Shown here piece after piece: positions 61,901 through 63,599 of a DNA stretch of 64,000 nt. Where the stretch lies: assembly GCA_029931535.1 (NCBI GenBank), contig JAQPZY010001664.1, positions 2,884,001 to 2,948,000 on the forward strand, written 5' to 3'. The notes beneath the pieces are model-generated. The model saw nothing but the letters and a program-made list of their open reading frames with translations, ran no database searches and was not told the origin of the DNA. The DNA comes from Margaritifera margaritifera. Taxonomy: Eukaryota; Mollusca; Bivalvia; Unionida; Margaritiferidae. The position numbers were made by a program, and so were the translations under genes. How positions within the stretch are numbered: position 1 is the first letter of the stretch; each line of letters starts with the position of its first letter.

Positions 61901-63599
61901 TACAGTCAGCCATGGAGGCCTTTGGAAGATCATGGCAAAATTTGGTTGTCCATAGAAATTCATCATGATGGTTCGGCAATTCCATGATGGCAAGCTCATT
62001 TGTGTTGTGGATGATGGTGAGTCATCTGAACCATTTCCAGTCACCATTGGCATCAAGCAAGGCCATGTGTTGGCCCCAACCCTCTTCAGTATGATGTTCT
62101 CTGTCATGCTCACTGATGCCTTCCATGACTATGACACTGGGATCAACATCAGATATCATACTAATGGCAAGCTGTTCAAGCTGAGAAGACTACAGGTGAA
62201 GACGAAGTTACACCAAGTGACTGTTTGTGATCTCCTATTTGCTGACGACTGTTCTATGAATGCCAAATCTGAGTCTGACATGCAACACAGCATGGACCAT
62301 TTCTCTTAAGCTTGTGATAATTTCAGTCTCACAGTCAGTATCGAGAAGACAGACTTGATGCACCAACCTGCACCAGGAAAGCCTTATGTAGAACCTACCA
62401 TCACAGTAAATGGCCAATCCCTCGTGGCAGTGGACAGTTCACCTATCTCGGCAGCACACTGTCATGTGTAGTCCACATCAATGATGAAACCAACACCAGA
62501 ATTGCTAAAGCAAGTGTGGCCTTTGGCAGACTATGTGCAAATGTGTGGGAATGCAGAGACATCAGTCTGCAAACAAAACTTAAGGTCAACAAAGCTATTG
62601 TGTTGCCGACCCTGCTTTATGCTTGTGAAACCTGGATGATGTACAGATGCCATGCCAAGAAGCTGAACCATTTTCACATGGGCTGCCTGAGGAAACTGAT
62701 GAGAATAAGATGGCAGGACAATGTCCCAGACACTGAGGTTCTCACACGGGCAGGCATTCCAAACATCTACACTCTGCTGATGAAATCACAGTTGAGAGGT
62801 GAGGCCACATCACCAGGATGTCAGAAGAGCGACTACCAAGGATCTTCTACGGTGAGCTGAAGGAGGGAAAGTGATCTTAGGGTGATCAGAAGAAATGCTT
62901 CAAAGATTCCTTCAAATCATCCTTGAAACACTTTAACATCAACCCTGAGTCATGGGAAGATCTCACCCAAGATCCCTCCACCTGGCGGAGTCTCATCCAT
63001 ACTGGAGCTACAGACCTTGAATGGAGGAGAACTGCAGAGGCAGTGCATTAGCATGAGCAATGTAAATCTAAGAACTGCAGCACATCCTCTACTGATCAAG
63101 CAAACCCAAGTGGCATCTCCTGTAAGGTGTGTCACAGACAGTTCAGAGCGCAAATTGGCCTGATCAGCCACTCATGTACTCACAGAAACCAAACCAGTTA
63201 GTGATGTCATGGTCATCTTCGAATTTGAAGGATGAACAACAACAACTGTTTATGGTACTTTTGGGAAGGGAATAGGGTTAGGGGCATTTCATGTAACCTG
63301 TTCATTCACAATAAACTTACAATGGTCACAAAAACGTATTTGATCTTTTAACAATGCTGCTAATTTCATCTAATTTCATTGTGCATTAAAACAATGAAAA
63401 GGCTAACAATTAGTTTTTCAATGCTTGCAGTGTATGTACCTAAGGAGTACCGTAGACGCCGTATTGATGACTCCACACCTGTGTCCCAGCTCCTGCCTAC
63501 AGTGAGTGATGCGGGTCATTGTGCCTACTCAGTACTGGAGTTCCTGTTCCGCACACAAAATGATTTCATGAATAACTACTACATAGAAGTCAAAAAAAG
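4490..63599 (+). CDS. RNF213: RNF213-like giant E3 ubiquitin ligase, internal/C-terminal part, 18 exons
   Basis: Spliced exons (one RZ alternative at a time): 4490-4752, 6425-6548, 9781-9897, 11800-11910, 13971-14024, 17669-17866, 22340-22433, 23634-23668, 26981-27081 or 27124-27221, 33309-33459, 38125-38299, 44083-44183, 46146-46203, 51589-51794, 52382-52523, 56318-56380, 63431-63599. All joins are GT-AG and keep one frame, giving about 720 residues. Recognition rests on the RZ finger (CPNGHP, then CGRP and CxxCG..IGG) followed directly by [12 protein letters not shown] and IIRLLTHL, an order typical of RNF213. In the family, a dynein-like AAA+ motor is fused to an E3 module. It ubiquitylates proteins and bacterial lipopolysaccharide, and the RZ finger is needed for the latter. 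The RING and AAA+ parts are not in the window, so they should lie upstream. No stop codon is reached, so the gene continues to the right. Molluscs often carry several RNF213 paralogues; which one this is cannot be told here. The exons look intact, so this is probably a working gene. Confidence 0.9.
5150..5960. repeat. Degenerate ~120-130-bp tandem repeat block
   Basis: About five units containing cctggaccatctttgtgga, tggcttgcacttg, cctattgatttggg, ggtcacagtgactga and agaagaaaaatgg. The same family recurs at 28860-29290 and 35695-35800. Dispersed tandem-core repeat; not coding. Confidence 0.8.
6425..6548 (+). CDS. RNF213: RNF213 exon, E3 shell region
   Basis: Acceptor ttacag, donor gtatca. 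The first base completes the AA_ codon of the previous exon (phase 2 to phase 0). Encodes [19 protein letters not shown] and an aromatic/basic tail ending EEKDR. The codon join to the previous exon is exact, which supports both borders. Confidence 0.85.
6549..7814. other. Intron without recognised features
   Basis: AT-rich intron sequence. The short open frames at 7016-7282 and 7257-7475 lack splice or domain support and are taken as chance frames. Confidence 0.6.
7815..9300. repeat. Head-core-tail repeat element with ~115-130-bp core units
   Basis: Begins with a hairpin-like head (agctaacc...gtgagcttatggta). It runs through about nine degenerate copies of a core unit carrying gaccaaatttgacagaa, gaaggcctttcaaatttg, atgccaatctgcc and aaatatggccacc. 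It ends with a short inverted tail gcccacttgggc plus ctcgtgtt. The organisation resembles bivalve pearl-type elements, which carry tandem cores between fixed ends. Confidence 0.75.
9781..9897 (+). CDS. RNF213: RNF213 exon, E3 shell region
   Basis: 39 codons, phase 0 at both ends, acceptor ttgcag and donor gtgata. Contains [18 protein letters not shown] and ends EQLDNAIK. An open frame runs upstream to 9664, but that part is intronic: it is low-complexity and precedes a good polypyrimidine tract. Confidence 0.8.
9898..11799. other. Intron without recognised features
   Basis: AT-rich intron sequence with a C-rich patch (CCCCACCCC repeats) at about 10088-10110. No coding or mobile-element signal was found. 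Confidence 0.6.
11800..11910 (+). CDS. RNF213: RNF213 exon, E3 shell region
   Basis: 37 codons, phase 0 at both ends, acceptor atatag and donor gtatac. Encodes a helical segment with [20 protein letters not shown] and ends KSKVTPK. No methionine-initiated frame marks it; it was found from the splice sites and frame continuity. Confidence 0.75.
12987..13310 (+). pseudogene. CENP-B/Tigger-like DNA-binding domain fragment
   Basis: From the ATG at 12987 the frame gives [13 protein letters not shown], a [20 protein letters not shown] helix and KHNTLSGWM, the pattern of the psq-like CENP-B N-terminal DNA-binding domain (KR.L, VE.G.S...V...F, TLS.W). The frame is cut after GWM by a 110-bp palindromic insertion. 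The expected continuation [13 protein letters not shown] resumes after it at 13254. No DDE catalytic region follows, so this is a dead fragment. Confidence 0.8.
13138..13247. mobile_element. 110-bp palindromic MITE nested in Tigger element
   Basis: Perfect 9-bp target duplication GATGGATGA at 13129-13137 and 13248-13256. The termini are inverted: TAAACCAACAAGTTGTTCTC at the left against GAGAACAACTTGTTGGTCTA at the right, followed inwards by a T-run/A-run pair around tactggt/accagta. A 9-bp duplication fits Mutator-like or a few other superfamilies; too short to classify. Confidence 0.9.
13971..14024 (+). CDS. RNF213: RNF213 short exon (18 codons)
   Basis: Small 54-nt exon, phase 0 at both ends, with acceptor tttcag after a pyrimidine tract and donor gtaaat. 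Encodes [18 protein letters not shown]. It starts only 49 bp after the right end of a Tigger-type element, so the transposon sits just outside the splice acceptor region. Confidence 0.7.
14120..16183. repeat. Head-core-tail repeat element with ~150-bp core units
   Basis: Head with cacctagccaaaggca and gagcttatggtatggtcttt, like the one at 7815, then about nine core units with gatcagatttggtatgtaag, cttatatcatcaag, gcatattaatgaggtgatct and gcttgtgaacactctagagg. Two units near 15190-15470 are almost identical, a recent duplication. Tail cccacttgggtctcttgtt at 16163-16181. Confidence 0.75.
16018..16085 (-). mobile_element. tRNA-derived SINE head (minus strand)
   Basis: Read on the minus strand it has an A-box-like stretch ttagtcattaaggtgctgga and a B box gcagattcgattcc at the normal spacing of a tRNA-type pol III promoter. 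No complete tRNA cloverleaf, so this is taken as a SINE piece inserted near the tail of the 14120 repeat element. Confidence 0.55.
16668..17035 (+). mobile_element. piggyBac-like element, 5' end fragment (third copy)
   Basis: Matches, in reverse orientation, the right end of the 30319-31773 element: the degraded terminus, tactcttttgaaaagaagga, and the start region atggcgatcagtactgaaga. The frame from 16936 ([20 protein letters not shown], then NIDNFMC) is the same acidic N-terminal unit seen in the other two copies. The rest of the element is missing. Confidence 0.75.
17669..17866 (+). CDS. RNF213: RNF213 exon before RZ finger
   Basis: 66 codons, phase 0 at both ends, acceptor ttccag, donor gtaaga. 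Encodes [19 protein letters not shown] through [12 protein letters not shown], including a leucine-rich helix [18 protein letters not shown]. Long and fully open, with no repeat character. Confidence 0.85.
18025..19400. repeat. Degenerate tandem repeats, two unit types
   Basis: 18025-18530 holds about three units with gatgcagcttggtatgtaga and gacctaaatttcatgcttc. 18640-19390 holds four to five units of about 170 bp with gcttgatattgatgagacct, tggctgagtttgattgtcag and atagccc(c)tgattgtcaga. No coding signal. Confidence 0.75.
19570..19800. repeat. Single unit of dispersed repeat (family of 42010-42460)
   Basis: Carries cttcttatgatgtctagttg, aacctaaatgaaaatggagc and caatctgacctcgaatatgg, matching units at 40800-40900, 42010-42460 and 43586-43830. 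Confidence 0.7.
21337..21520 (+). mobile_element. tRNA-derived SINE inserted in LINE copy
   Basis: A box TAGCTCATTTG (21353-21363) and B box GGGTTTGATACC (21397-21408) at tRNA-like spacing, followed by a non-tRNA body. It splits the second LINE segment copy, which resumes at about 21530; near tattttt(t)ct repeats at both sides may be the target duplication. A true tRNA gene is unlikely, because the acceptor stem does not close. Confidence 0.65.
21770..22135 (-). pseudogene. Reverse transcriptase fragment with YADD minisatellite
   Basis: The minus-strand frame reads LFLIYIDDI, then four copies of a 15-residue unit [15 protein letters not shown] (T/N variants; the last ends YADDI), then LINE sequence in a shifted frame. 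YADD is the catalytic aspartate box of the reverse transcriptase palm. A normal enzyme has it once, so the protein is dead. The 45-bp DNA unit is a multiple of three and keeps the frame open. Confidence 0.85.
21922..22105. repeat. 45-bp minisatellite, four copies, inside LINE RT
   Basis: Unit contains atcatcagcatacagtctta, tactagtctgcatat and (c/t)ggtgacagt. Copies differ by one or two bases, so the amplification is fairly recent compared with the decay of the LINE around it. Confidence 0.92.
22340..22433 (+). CDS. RNF213: RNF213 exon leading into RZ finger
   Basis: Acceptor ttccag, donor gtaagt, phase 0 to phase 1. Encodes [20 protein letters not shown] and ends GDNPVFYR with the last codon split. 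The AFxPTMP...VFYxCPNGHP run across this and the next exon is typical of RNF213 at the entry to the zinc finger. Confidence 0.9.
22640..22815 (-). mobile_element. Possible SINE or short repeat insertion
   Basis: Higher GC than the surroundings, with a minus-strand B-box-like gggttcgaggttcg near 22760 and the short inverted pair accagacctctgg/cagaggtc near 22660. No A box could be placed, so the call is tentative. Confidence 0.3.
22900..23182. mobile_element. Tc1/pogo-like element remnant, right end
   Basis: Ends with cgacttataggccggcaaat and acggta, a typical terminal sequence. The interior cacgatctcttccccaaaat and ttttgtactttg matches in reverse the interior of the pogo-like element at 42463-43584. 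The left end could not be found. Confidence 0.5.
23330..23520. repeat. Dispersed repeat head fragment
   Basis: Contains ggagcatatagtgttatact, tgtctgtctatccatcc and attttgtgttta-like phrases shared with 18040-18120. Single degraded unit. Confidence 0.5.
23634..23668 (+). CDS. RNF213: RNF213 micro-exon: first half of RZ zinc finger
   Basis: 35-nt exon between acceptor ctttag and donor gtaagt, phase 1 to phase 0. With the split codon it encodes [12 protein letters not shown]. The CPNGH motif supplies the first cysteine and the histidine of the RZ finger; the other cysteines lie on whichever of the next two alternative exons is used. Confidence 0.9.
23740..23940 (+). mobile_element. tRNA-derived SINE
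   Basis: A box around ATAGTAAAGTGGTAACG (from 23751) and B box GGGTTCAAGCTCC (23794-23806), then a body with tttccacaggtttccagatt and an A/T-rich end near 23920. Sits in the intron between the two parts of the RZ finger. Confidence 0.65.
24190..25149. other. Intron without recognised features
   Basis: AT-rich intron sequence. Open frames at 23946-24191 and 24784-25041 have no domain I recognise and no phase-compatible splice sites for the RNF213 frame. Confidence 0.5.
25150..25425. repeat. ~60-65-bp degenerate tandem repeat
   Basis: About five units of agaatctgtgctaggctgat, cccagtattaga and tgtattctgggttgatc. Confidence 0.85.
25714..25847. mobile_element. hAT-type MITE, 134 bp
   Basis: Inverted ends CAGTGGTTTCCAAA (left) and TTTGGGAACCACTG (right), the classic hAT/Charlie-like terminus, flanked by a perfect 8-bp duplication AATTACAT at 25706-25713 and 25848-25855. 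The interior contains gggtcgcaa and tgggtcaca. Nonautonomous. Confidence 0.92.
26355..26760. repeat. Dispersed core-unit repeats plus tail
   Basis: Two to three units of the family at 7815-9300 (gacagaaa.catcc, aaggcctttcagatttatac, tgctgatctaccatcaaat), ending near agacccacttgg at 26750. Confidence 0.7.
26981..27081 (+). CDS. RNF213: RNF213 RZ-finger second half, alternative exon A
   Basis: 101 nt, acceptor attacag, donor gtaaat, phase 0 to phase 2. Begins [19 protein letters not shown] and ends NQGNIQDQG. It keeps the CGRP cysteine and the CxxC pair, so it can complete the finger begun by CPNGHP in the previous exon. It joins in frame to the exon at 33309 (GG+T). Exon B starts 42 nt downstream. 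Joining A to B would shift the frame and reach TAA after seven codons. Confidence 0.85.
27124..27221 (+). CDS. RNF213: RNF213 RZ-finger second half, alternative exon B
   Basis: 98 nt, acceptor tttacag after a strong pyrimidine tract, donor gtaaaa, phase 0 to phase 2, exactly like exon A. Begins [19 protein letters not shown] and ends PGNAPDPG. The zinc-ligand cysteines are kept, but it matches exon A at only about 15 of 32 aligned residues, so the duplication is old and both copies seem maintained. It joins in frame to 33309. Skipping both A and B would also break the frame, giving TGA at codon 14 of the next exon. Confidence 0.85.
27222..28760. other. Intron, mostly featureless; (ATT)n at 28640-28665
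   Basis: AT-rich intron with a short ATT microsatellite. No mobile element or coding frame recognised. As the intron directly after the alternative RZ exons, it is a place to look for splicing-control elements. Confidence 0.5.
28765..29350. repeat. Dispersed ~120-bp repeat block with tail
   Basis: Three to four units of the family at 5150-5960 (ggcttgctcttggg, ggtcaaaggc..aaggtc, actgaaagaa..aaaaatgg), ending with ctattaaacatgggg and gtataatgtgctattc. A related end occurs at 28690-28740 (ataatgggccatttgcagta). Confidence 0.7.
30101..30318. repeat. Dispersed repeat head and core unit, left of piggyBac-like insertion
   Basis: Head tatcacctggtcataaggcc and aagtctgtttatgga, then a core unit with ttgacagagagcattc and gaaggcctttcag. 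The repeat is interrupted at TTAA by the next element and resumes at 31774. Confidence 0.7.
30319..31773 (-). mobile_element. piggyBac-like nonautonomous element, complete ends
   Basis: Flanked by TTAA on both sides (30319-30322, 31770-31773) with inverted termini TTAACCCTTTTCA and, from the other end, TTAACCCTTTTGCAGTGG. TTAA duplication plus a CCCTTT terminus is the piggyBac hallmark. On the minus strand, near the right end, are three tandem ~185-bp units, each with a start-codon region and an acidic frame. No catalytic DDD domain is present. A G-run is found at 30669-30683. It is inserted in a dispersed repeat unit. Confidence 0.85.
31010..31490 (-). pseudogene. Triplicated N-terminal unit of a piggyBac-like protein
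   Basis: Three minus-strand units of about 185 bp. The clearest (from 31312) reads [20 protein letters not shown], then [31 protein letters not shown] and VDNLI. The unit from about 31490 is similar but frame-shifted ([20 protein letters not shown], then DNWLFENLI). Acidic N-termini are usual in piggyBac transposases; the domain identity itself is inferred from the TTAA element around it. Confidence 0.6.
31774..31970. repeat. Dispersed repeat core, right of piggyBac-like insertion
   Basis: Continuation of the repeat interrupted at 30319, with atgacttctcaaaactcctc and ctgaaagacttttaattttg. Confidence 0.65.
32225..32725. repeat. ~125-bp tandem repeat, about four units
   Basis: Units share ccttgtcagtaaatacagca, ggtttactggcaatccacag, gttggcttc(c)aaaatgtc and tttttacatgtggtcttcac. 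Confidence 0.88.
33309..33459 (+). CDS. RNF213: RNF213 exon, start of C-terminal domain
   Basis: Acceptor ctgcag, donor gtctgt, phase 2 to phase 0. Encodes (G)[17 protein letters not shown], then [20 protein letters not shown]. The DRTxTGHxLG and RLLTHL motifs directly after the RZ finger are the clearest RNF213 signature in the window. Confidence 0.92.
33555..34377. repeat. Dispersed core-unit repeats (family of 7815-9300)
   Basis: About six degenerate units with tttgacagaaagcat, ggctttcaagtttgtacaaa and tgatgccaatctgccatc. The last unit is interrupted at TTAA (34378) by the second piggyBac-like copy. Confidence 0.75.
34378..35690 (-). mobile_element. piggyBac-like element, second copy, right end lost
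   Basis: Left end TTAACCCTTTTCATACTG at 34378 and body collinear with 30319-31490, including tacctcctatatgtaagtgt and ttgggtttattttggtcc. It keeps the three tandem start-region units (35060-35660) but stops at about 35690 without the terminal TTAA, where it meets another dispersed repeat. Confidence 0.85.
35281..35658 (-). pseudogene. Acidic repeated ORF of piggyBac-like element
   Basis: 125-codon frame. Residues 1-60 read [40 protein letters not shown], then [12 protein letters not shown]. The second unit ([20 protein letters not shown], then SWLVENLI) follows after a frame change. A third unit at about 35100-35260 has its own ATG. No catalytic residues are visible; a remnant rather than a working protein. 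Confidence 0.6.
35800..36785 (-). mobile_element. Penelope-like retroelement, 5'-truncated
   Basis: Minus-strand order is the end of the RT palm, then thumb, linker, GIY-YIG endonuclease and 3' region (cagtgtgatattgcc on the minus strand). The right border at about 36780 abuts a foldback element. RT plus GIY-YIG is the defining layout of endonuclease-bearing Penelope elements. The copy lacks most of the RT. Confidence 0.88.
35954..36775 (-). pseudogene. Penelope RT C-terminus + GIY-YIG nuclease, three in-frame TGA
   Basis: One frame runs from [16 protein letters not shown] (degraded palm C box) through [52 protein letters not shown], then [17 protein letters not shown]. It ends with the nuclease: [42 protein letters not shown] and KRKMKEAI. 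It is broken by three TGA codons (after RSLLH, after KTAL and after PYNSL), each at a place where CGA arginine is plausible, suggesting CpG decay. Confidence 0.88.
36778..37520. mobile_element. Foldback element, copy 1 (left arm truncated)
   Basis: Palindrome centred near 37026: the centre is ttggtggttattgttt against aaacaataaccaccaa with a short spacer. The outer arms pair tcccgtcagcatgttcag with ctgaatgtgctgatggga. The right flank continues (gggcagattcc, ggtgttgtcagtaatttcct) exactly as in copy 2 at 38835-39640; the left outer arm is missing at the Penelope junction. Confidence 0.85.
38125..38299 (+). CDS. RNF213: RNF213 exon, C-terminal domain
   Basis: Acceptor ttccag, donor gtaagt, phase 0 to phase 1. 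Encodes [20 protein letters not shown], then [20 protein letters not shown] and MMEGHNE. In-frame join to both neighbours. The TGAG-type microsatellite at 38330-38360 lies in the following intron. Confidence 0.88.
38835..39640. mobile_element. Foldback element, copy 2, both arms
   Basis: Arms of about 370-390 bp are inverted around a centre at about 39232. The left outer arm (gcactcatttctttcag, ttgacaacaccca) pairs with the right (tgggtgttgtcaa, gacagaaatgagcac), and the inner part pairs gatcccatcagcatgttcag with gcgacgggat. Longer than typical MITEs; no protein. Ends are too decayed to define a target duplication. Confidence 0.82.
40679..40929. repeat. Head-core-tail repeat element, left part
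   Basis: Head tagctgtactggtcatagac, cagatgaacttatggtctgg, then a core with gtctagttggtcctaaatta. Interrupted by a hAT element at 40930 and continued at 41988-42462 and 43586-43850, where a pogo-like element interrupts it again. Confidence 0.75.
40930..41987 (+). mobile_element. hAT-type element, deletion derivative (copy 1)
   Basis: Ends catacatgtga and tcacatgta, with flanks tgcagaat (40922-40929) and tgcggaat (41988-41995), an 8-bp duplication with one mismatch. It shares its left half and its right ~110 bp with the longer copy at 48854-51545 but lacks the middle and the dimerisation domain. Confidence 0.78.
41373..41830 (+). pseudogene. hAT transposase N-terminal fragment (BED-like finger)
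   Basis: [20 protein letters not shown] then [19 protein letters not shown]. After a frameshift it continues [13 protein letters not shown] with a downstream RHA, a C-x2-C...H zinc-finger layout of the TTF/BED kind. Then comes [20 protein letters not shown] with [10 protein letters not shown], matching the hAT pattern FxxFVAEHNLPFLVADHFS. Stops and shifts show it is dead. Confidence 0.75.
41996..42462. repeat. Dispersed core units, middle part
   Basis: Three units with acttcttatgatgtctag, ggtcctaaatgaaaatggtg, ctgatctgatctc and atatggccaccatggcagcc. Flanked by the hAT and pogo-like insertions. Confidence 0.85.
42463..43584. mobile_element. pogo/Tigger-like nonautonomous element
   Basis: Inverted ends CAGTGAAACCCCGCTATAAC and its complement, with TA duplications at 42461-42462 and 43585-43586. 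No transposase frame. The interior contains a perfect 58-bp tandem duplication (about 43196-43312, with atgtgggtgcttatgtagag) and an older ~115-bp duplication (42930-43045 against 43090-43205, cttctttaactgcatacaca). Confidence 0.92.
43586..43850. repeat. Dispersed core units, right part
   Basis: Two more units of the 42010 family (tagttggtcctgaatgaaaa, gtctggtctgtcctaaatg). Confidence 0.8.
44083..44183 (+). CDS. RNF213: RNF213 exon, C-terminal domain
   Basis: Acceptor tatttag, donor gtatga, phase 1 to phase 0. Encodes (N)[15 protein letters not shown], then [16 protein letters not shown]. Followed within a few bases by a GT microsatellite in the intron. Confidence 0.88.
44187..44221. repeat. 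(GT)n microsatellite
   Basis: About 15 GT repeats, starting only a few bases after the donor of the 44083-44183 exon. Confidence 0.9.
44980..45870. repeat. Degenerate tandem repeat block with tail
   Basis: Three to four units containing acatgtattcccattagccc, aaggaagaaccttattta and actattgctaaaaatagatt; it ends near gtgtcatttgcagtactcat, a tail shared with 28690-28770. Confidence 0.65.
46146..46203 (+). CDS. RNF213: RNF213 short exon, C-terminal domain
   Basis: 58 nt, acceptor ttcacag, donor gtaaat, phase 0 to phase 1. Encodes [19 protein letters not shown] with a split glycine codon. Small but framed on both sides by matching phases. Confidence 0.8.
46285..46870. repeat. ~41-43-bp minisatellite, about 13 copies
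   Basis: Unit: attaagcaggtgcatatttt, acaacaaaaatagttttgtg, ta. Left copies are nearly identical, right copies diverge. A stray unit lies at 47565-47620. Confidence 0.93.
47994..48179. mobile_element. pogo-like MITE, 186 bp
   Basis: Left end CATTGAAACCCTGG and right end (reverse) CAGTGAAACCCTGC, flanked by TA (47992-47993, 48180-48181). The termini match those of the larger pogo-like element at 42463-43584. Confidence 0.75.
49429..49880 (+). pseudogene. hAT transposase N-terminal remnant
   Basis: [20 protein letters not shown] with a stop after KFND; after a frame change [20 protein letters not shown] and HHAE (zinc-finger remnant). In a third frame [20 protein letters not shown] and [10 protein letters not shown]. 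Collinear with 41373-41830. Confidence 0.78.
50340..51270 (+). pseudogene. hAT transposase C-terminal remnant (dimerisation domain)
   Basis: Near 50350: [20 protein letters not shown], then [20 protein letters not shown]. After the 44-bp minisatellite, at 51115-51260: [18 protein letters not shown], a stop, then [20 protein letters not shown] and NDEDC. This is the hAT C-terminal pattern LP.S.A..ER.FS..R......R..L....L..LL..K.N. Confidence 0.82.
50698..50968. repeat. 44-bp minisatellite, about 6 copies, within hAT copy
   Basis: Unit ttctgtctggtaatctcaca, gcccagctgtgacctttcat, acaa. Copies are essentially identical, so the expansion is recent. 44 is not a multiple of three, so it would scramble any frame. 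Confidence 0.95.
51589..51794 (+). CDS. RNF213: RNF213 exon, C-terminal domain
   Basis: Acceptor ttgcag, donor gtaatt, phase 1 to phase 0. Encodes [37 protein letters not shown] and ends VLQLFLKE. The exon begins 43 bp after the right end of a 2.7-kb hAT element, so that insertion lies against its acceptor side. Confidence 0.9.
52382..52523 (+). CDS. RNF213: RNF213 exon, C-terminal domain
   Basis: Acceptor tattatag, donor gtttgt, phase 0 to phase 1. Encodes [33 protein letters not shown] and ends RKQSDG. The donor is weaker than the others. The open frame past it runs into intronic tandem repeats and was not taken as coding. Confidence 0.88.
52670..53375. repeat. ~92-bp tandem repeat, about 7 copies
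   Basis: Units contain taagcctgtaaaccaaaa, caaagaagaaacacaacatt, ccacagaacccttgttattt and agagtacagtaaaatgcag. Lies in the intron after the 52382-52523 exon. Confidence 0.93.
54142..54720. repeat. Head-core repeat element, core with CATAGCAACC
   Basis: Begins with a near-perfect hairpin head tagctcacctggccataagg, ccaagtgagcttatga, then four degenerate units with gccaatttcaatcaaacttg, gaatgtttcttaggacat and cttccatagcaaccat. No clear tail. Confidence 0.75.
54818..55262. repeat. 40-bp minisatellite, 11 near-identical copies
   Basis: Unit tatgtgggtgttttcttagg, atggttatttaccctctcat, with only a few single-base differences (e.g. gtgcgtg near 54985, ttaatt near 55127). Likely young and length-variable. 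Confidence 0.97.
55400..56262. repeat. ~62-63-bp minisatellite, about 14 degenerate copies
   Basis: Unit attgactgccttttgagaac, tcatgaggaccctgaccatc, atgttatagcagggtttcac, tgt. Because the unit is near a multiple of three it leaves open frames on both strands (e.g. [16 protein letters not shown] on +), which are not genes. The tatagcagggtttcactgta part equals a pogo-like terminal repeat. Confidence 0.93.
56318..56380 (+). CDS. RNF213: RNF213 short exon, C-terminal domain
   Basis: 63 nt, acceptor tttcag, donor gtaaga, phase 1 at both ends. Encodes (D)[20 protein letters not shown] and a split glycine. Preceded closely by a 63-bp minisatellite array. Confidence 0.82.
56633..56765. mobile_element. 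Possible Tc1/pogo-like terminal fragment
   Basis: cagtcagacatgctatagtg, atcacctttatatagtggtc resembles a terminal repeat next to TA. No matching right end found. A short 17-bp tandem duplication (agtcacttaagcttctc) follows at 56809-56842. Confidence 0.35.
57060..59105. other. Intron; (ATA)n at 57668-57735, otherwise no feature seen
   Basis: AT-rich intron with one ATA/ATG microsatellite. The open frames at 57387-57587, 58338-58532 and 58387-58647 have no recognisable domain. Confidence 0.5.
59110..59242. repeat. 39-bp tandem repeat, 3.3 copies
   Basis: Unit aaactccaaatggcctattt, gggcatttaatgtcagtc. Multiple of three, so short frames stay open on both strands; not coding. Confidence 0.95.
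60095..60860 (+). pseudogene. LINE endonuclease (APE-type) remnant
   Basis: Frames show [20 protein letters not shown] with [30 protein letters not shown] with a shift to [14 protein letters not shown], then [20 protein letters not shown] and [50 protein letters not shown], and [13 protein letters not shown]. These are the ETR, AYAP, GDxNARVG and DHRL blocks of APE-type nucleases, split by frame changes. Catalytic positions are mostly visible (ETR, GDIN, DHR), but the reading frame is lost. Confidence 0.85.
60876..61490 (+). pseudogene. LINE linker region ORF (204 codons)
   Basis: The longest open frame in the window. It starts [19 protein letters not shown], has [20 protein letters not shown] (a W-FDEN block common in LINE linkers) and ends at a frameshift where the RT begins. 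The methionine is unlikely to be a real start, since the frame normally continues from the endonuclease. Confidence 0.8.
61500..62480 (+). pseudogene. LINE reverse transcriptase remnant
   Basis: Blocks in order: [67 protein letters not shown] with a stop after [42 protein letters not shown], then [14 protein letters not shown] with the catalytic FADD near 62238. Shifts at about 61770 and 61870 and stops break it. Confidence 0.87.
62480..63200 (+). pseudogene. LINE C-terminal region with C2H2 finger
   Basis: From about 62516: [72 protein letters not shown]. The end at about 63115-63190 reads [20 protein letters not shown] and SCTH, a C-x2-C...H finger commonly seen at the end of this LINE group. 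A frame shift near 62795 separates the two parts. Confidence 0.85.
63431..63599 (+). CDS. RNF213: RNF213 exon, last one in window
   Basis: Acceptor cttgcag, donor gtaaca, phase 1 to phase 2. Encodes [20 protein letters not shown], then [20 protein letters not shown] and ends YIEVKKR. No stop codon precedes the donor, so the protein continues to the right of the window. Confidence 0.88.

Larger units (their letters stand above)
59390..63235 (+). mobile_element. Non-LTR retrotransposon (LINE), nearly full length, broken
   Basis: Same strand as RNF213, in the intron before the last exon. Order: GC-richer 5' region (59390-60050), endonuclease/APE-type domain (about 60095-60860), linker (60876-61490), reverse transcriptase (about 61500-62480), C-terminal region with a C2H2 finger (to 63200) and a caacaacaac 3' end. 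Several stops and frameshifts. The endonuclease is of the type often annotated as craniofacial development protein 2-like. The clade was not assigned. Confidence 0.88.
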
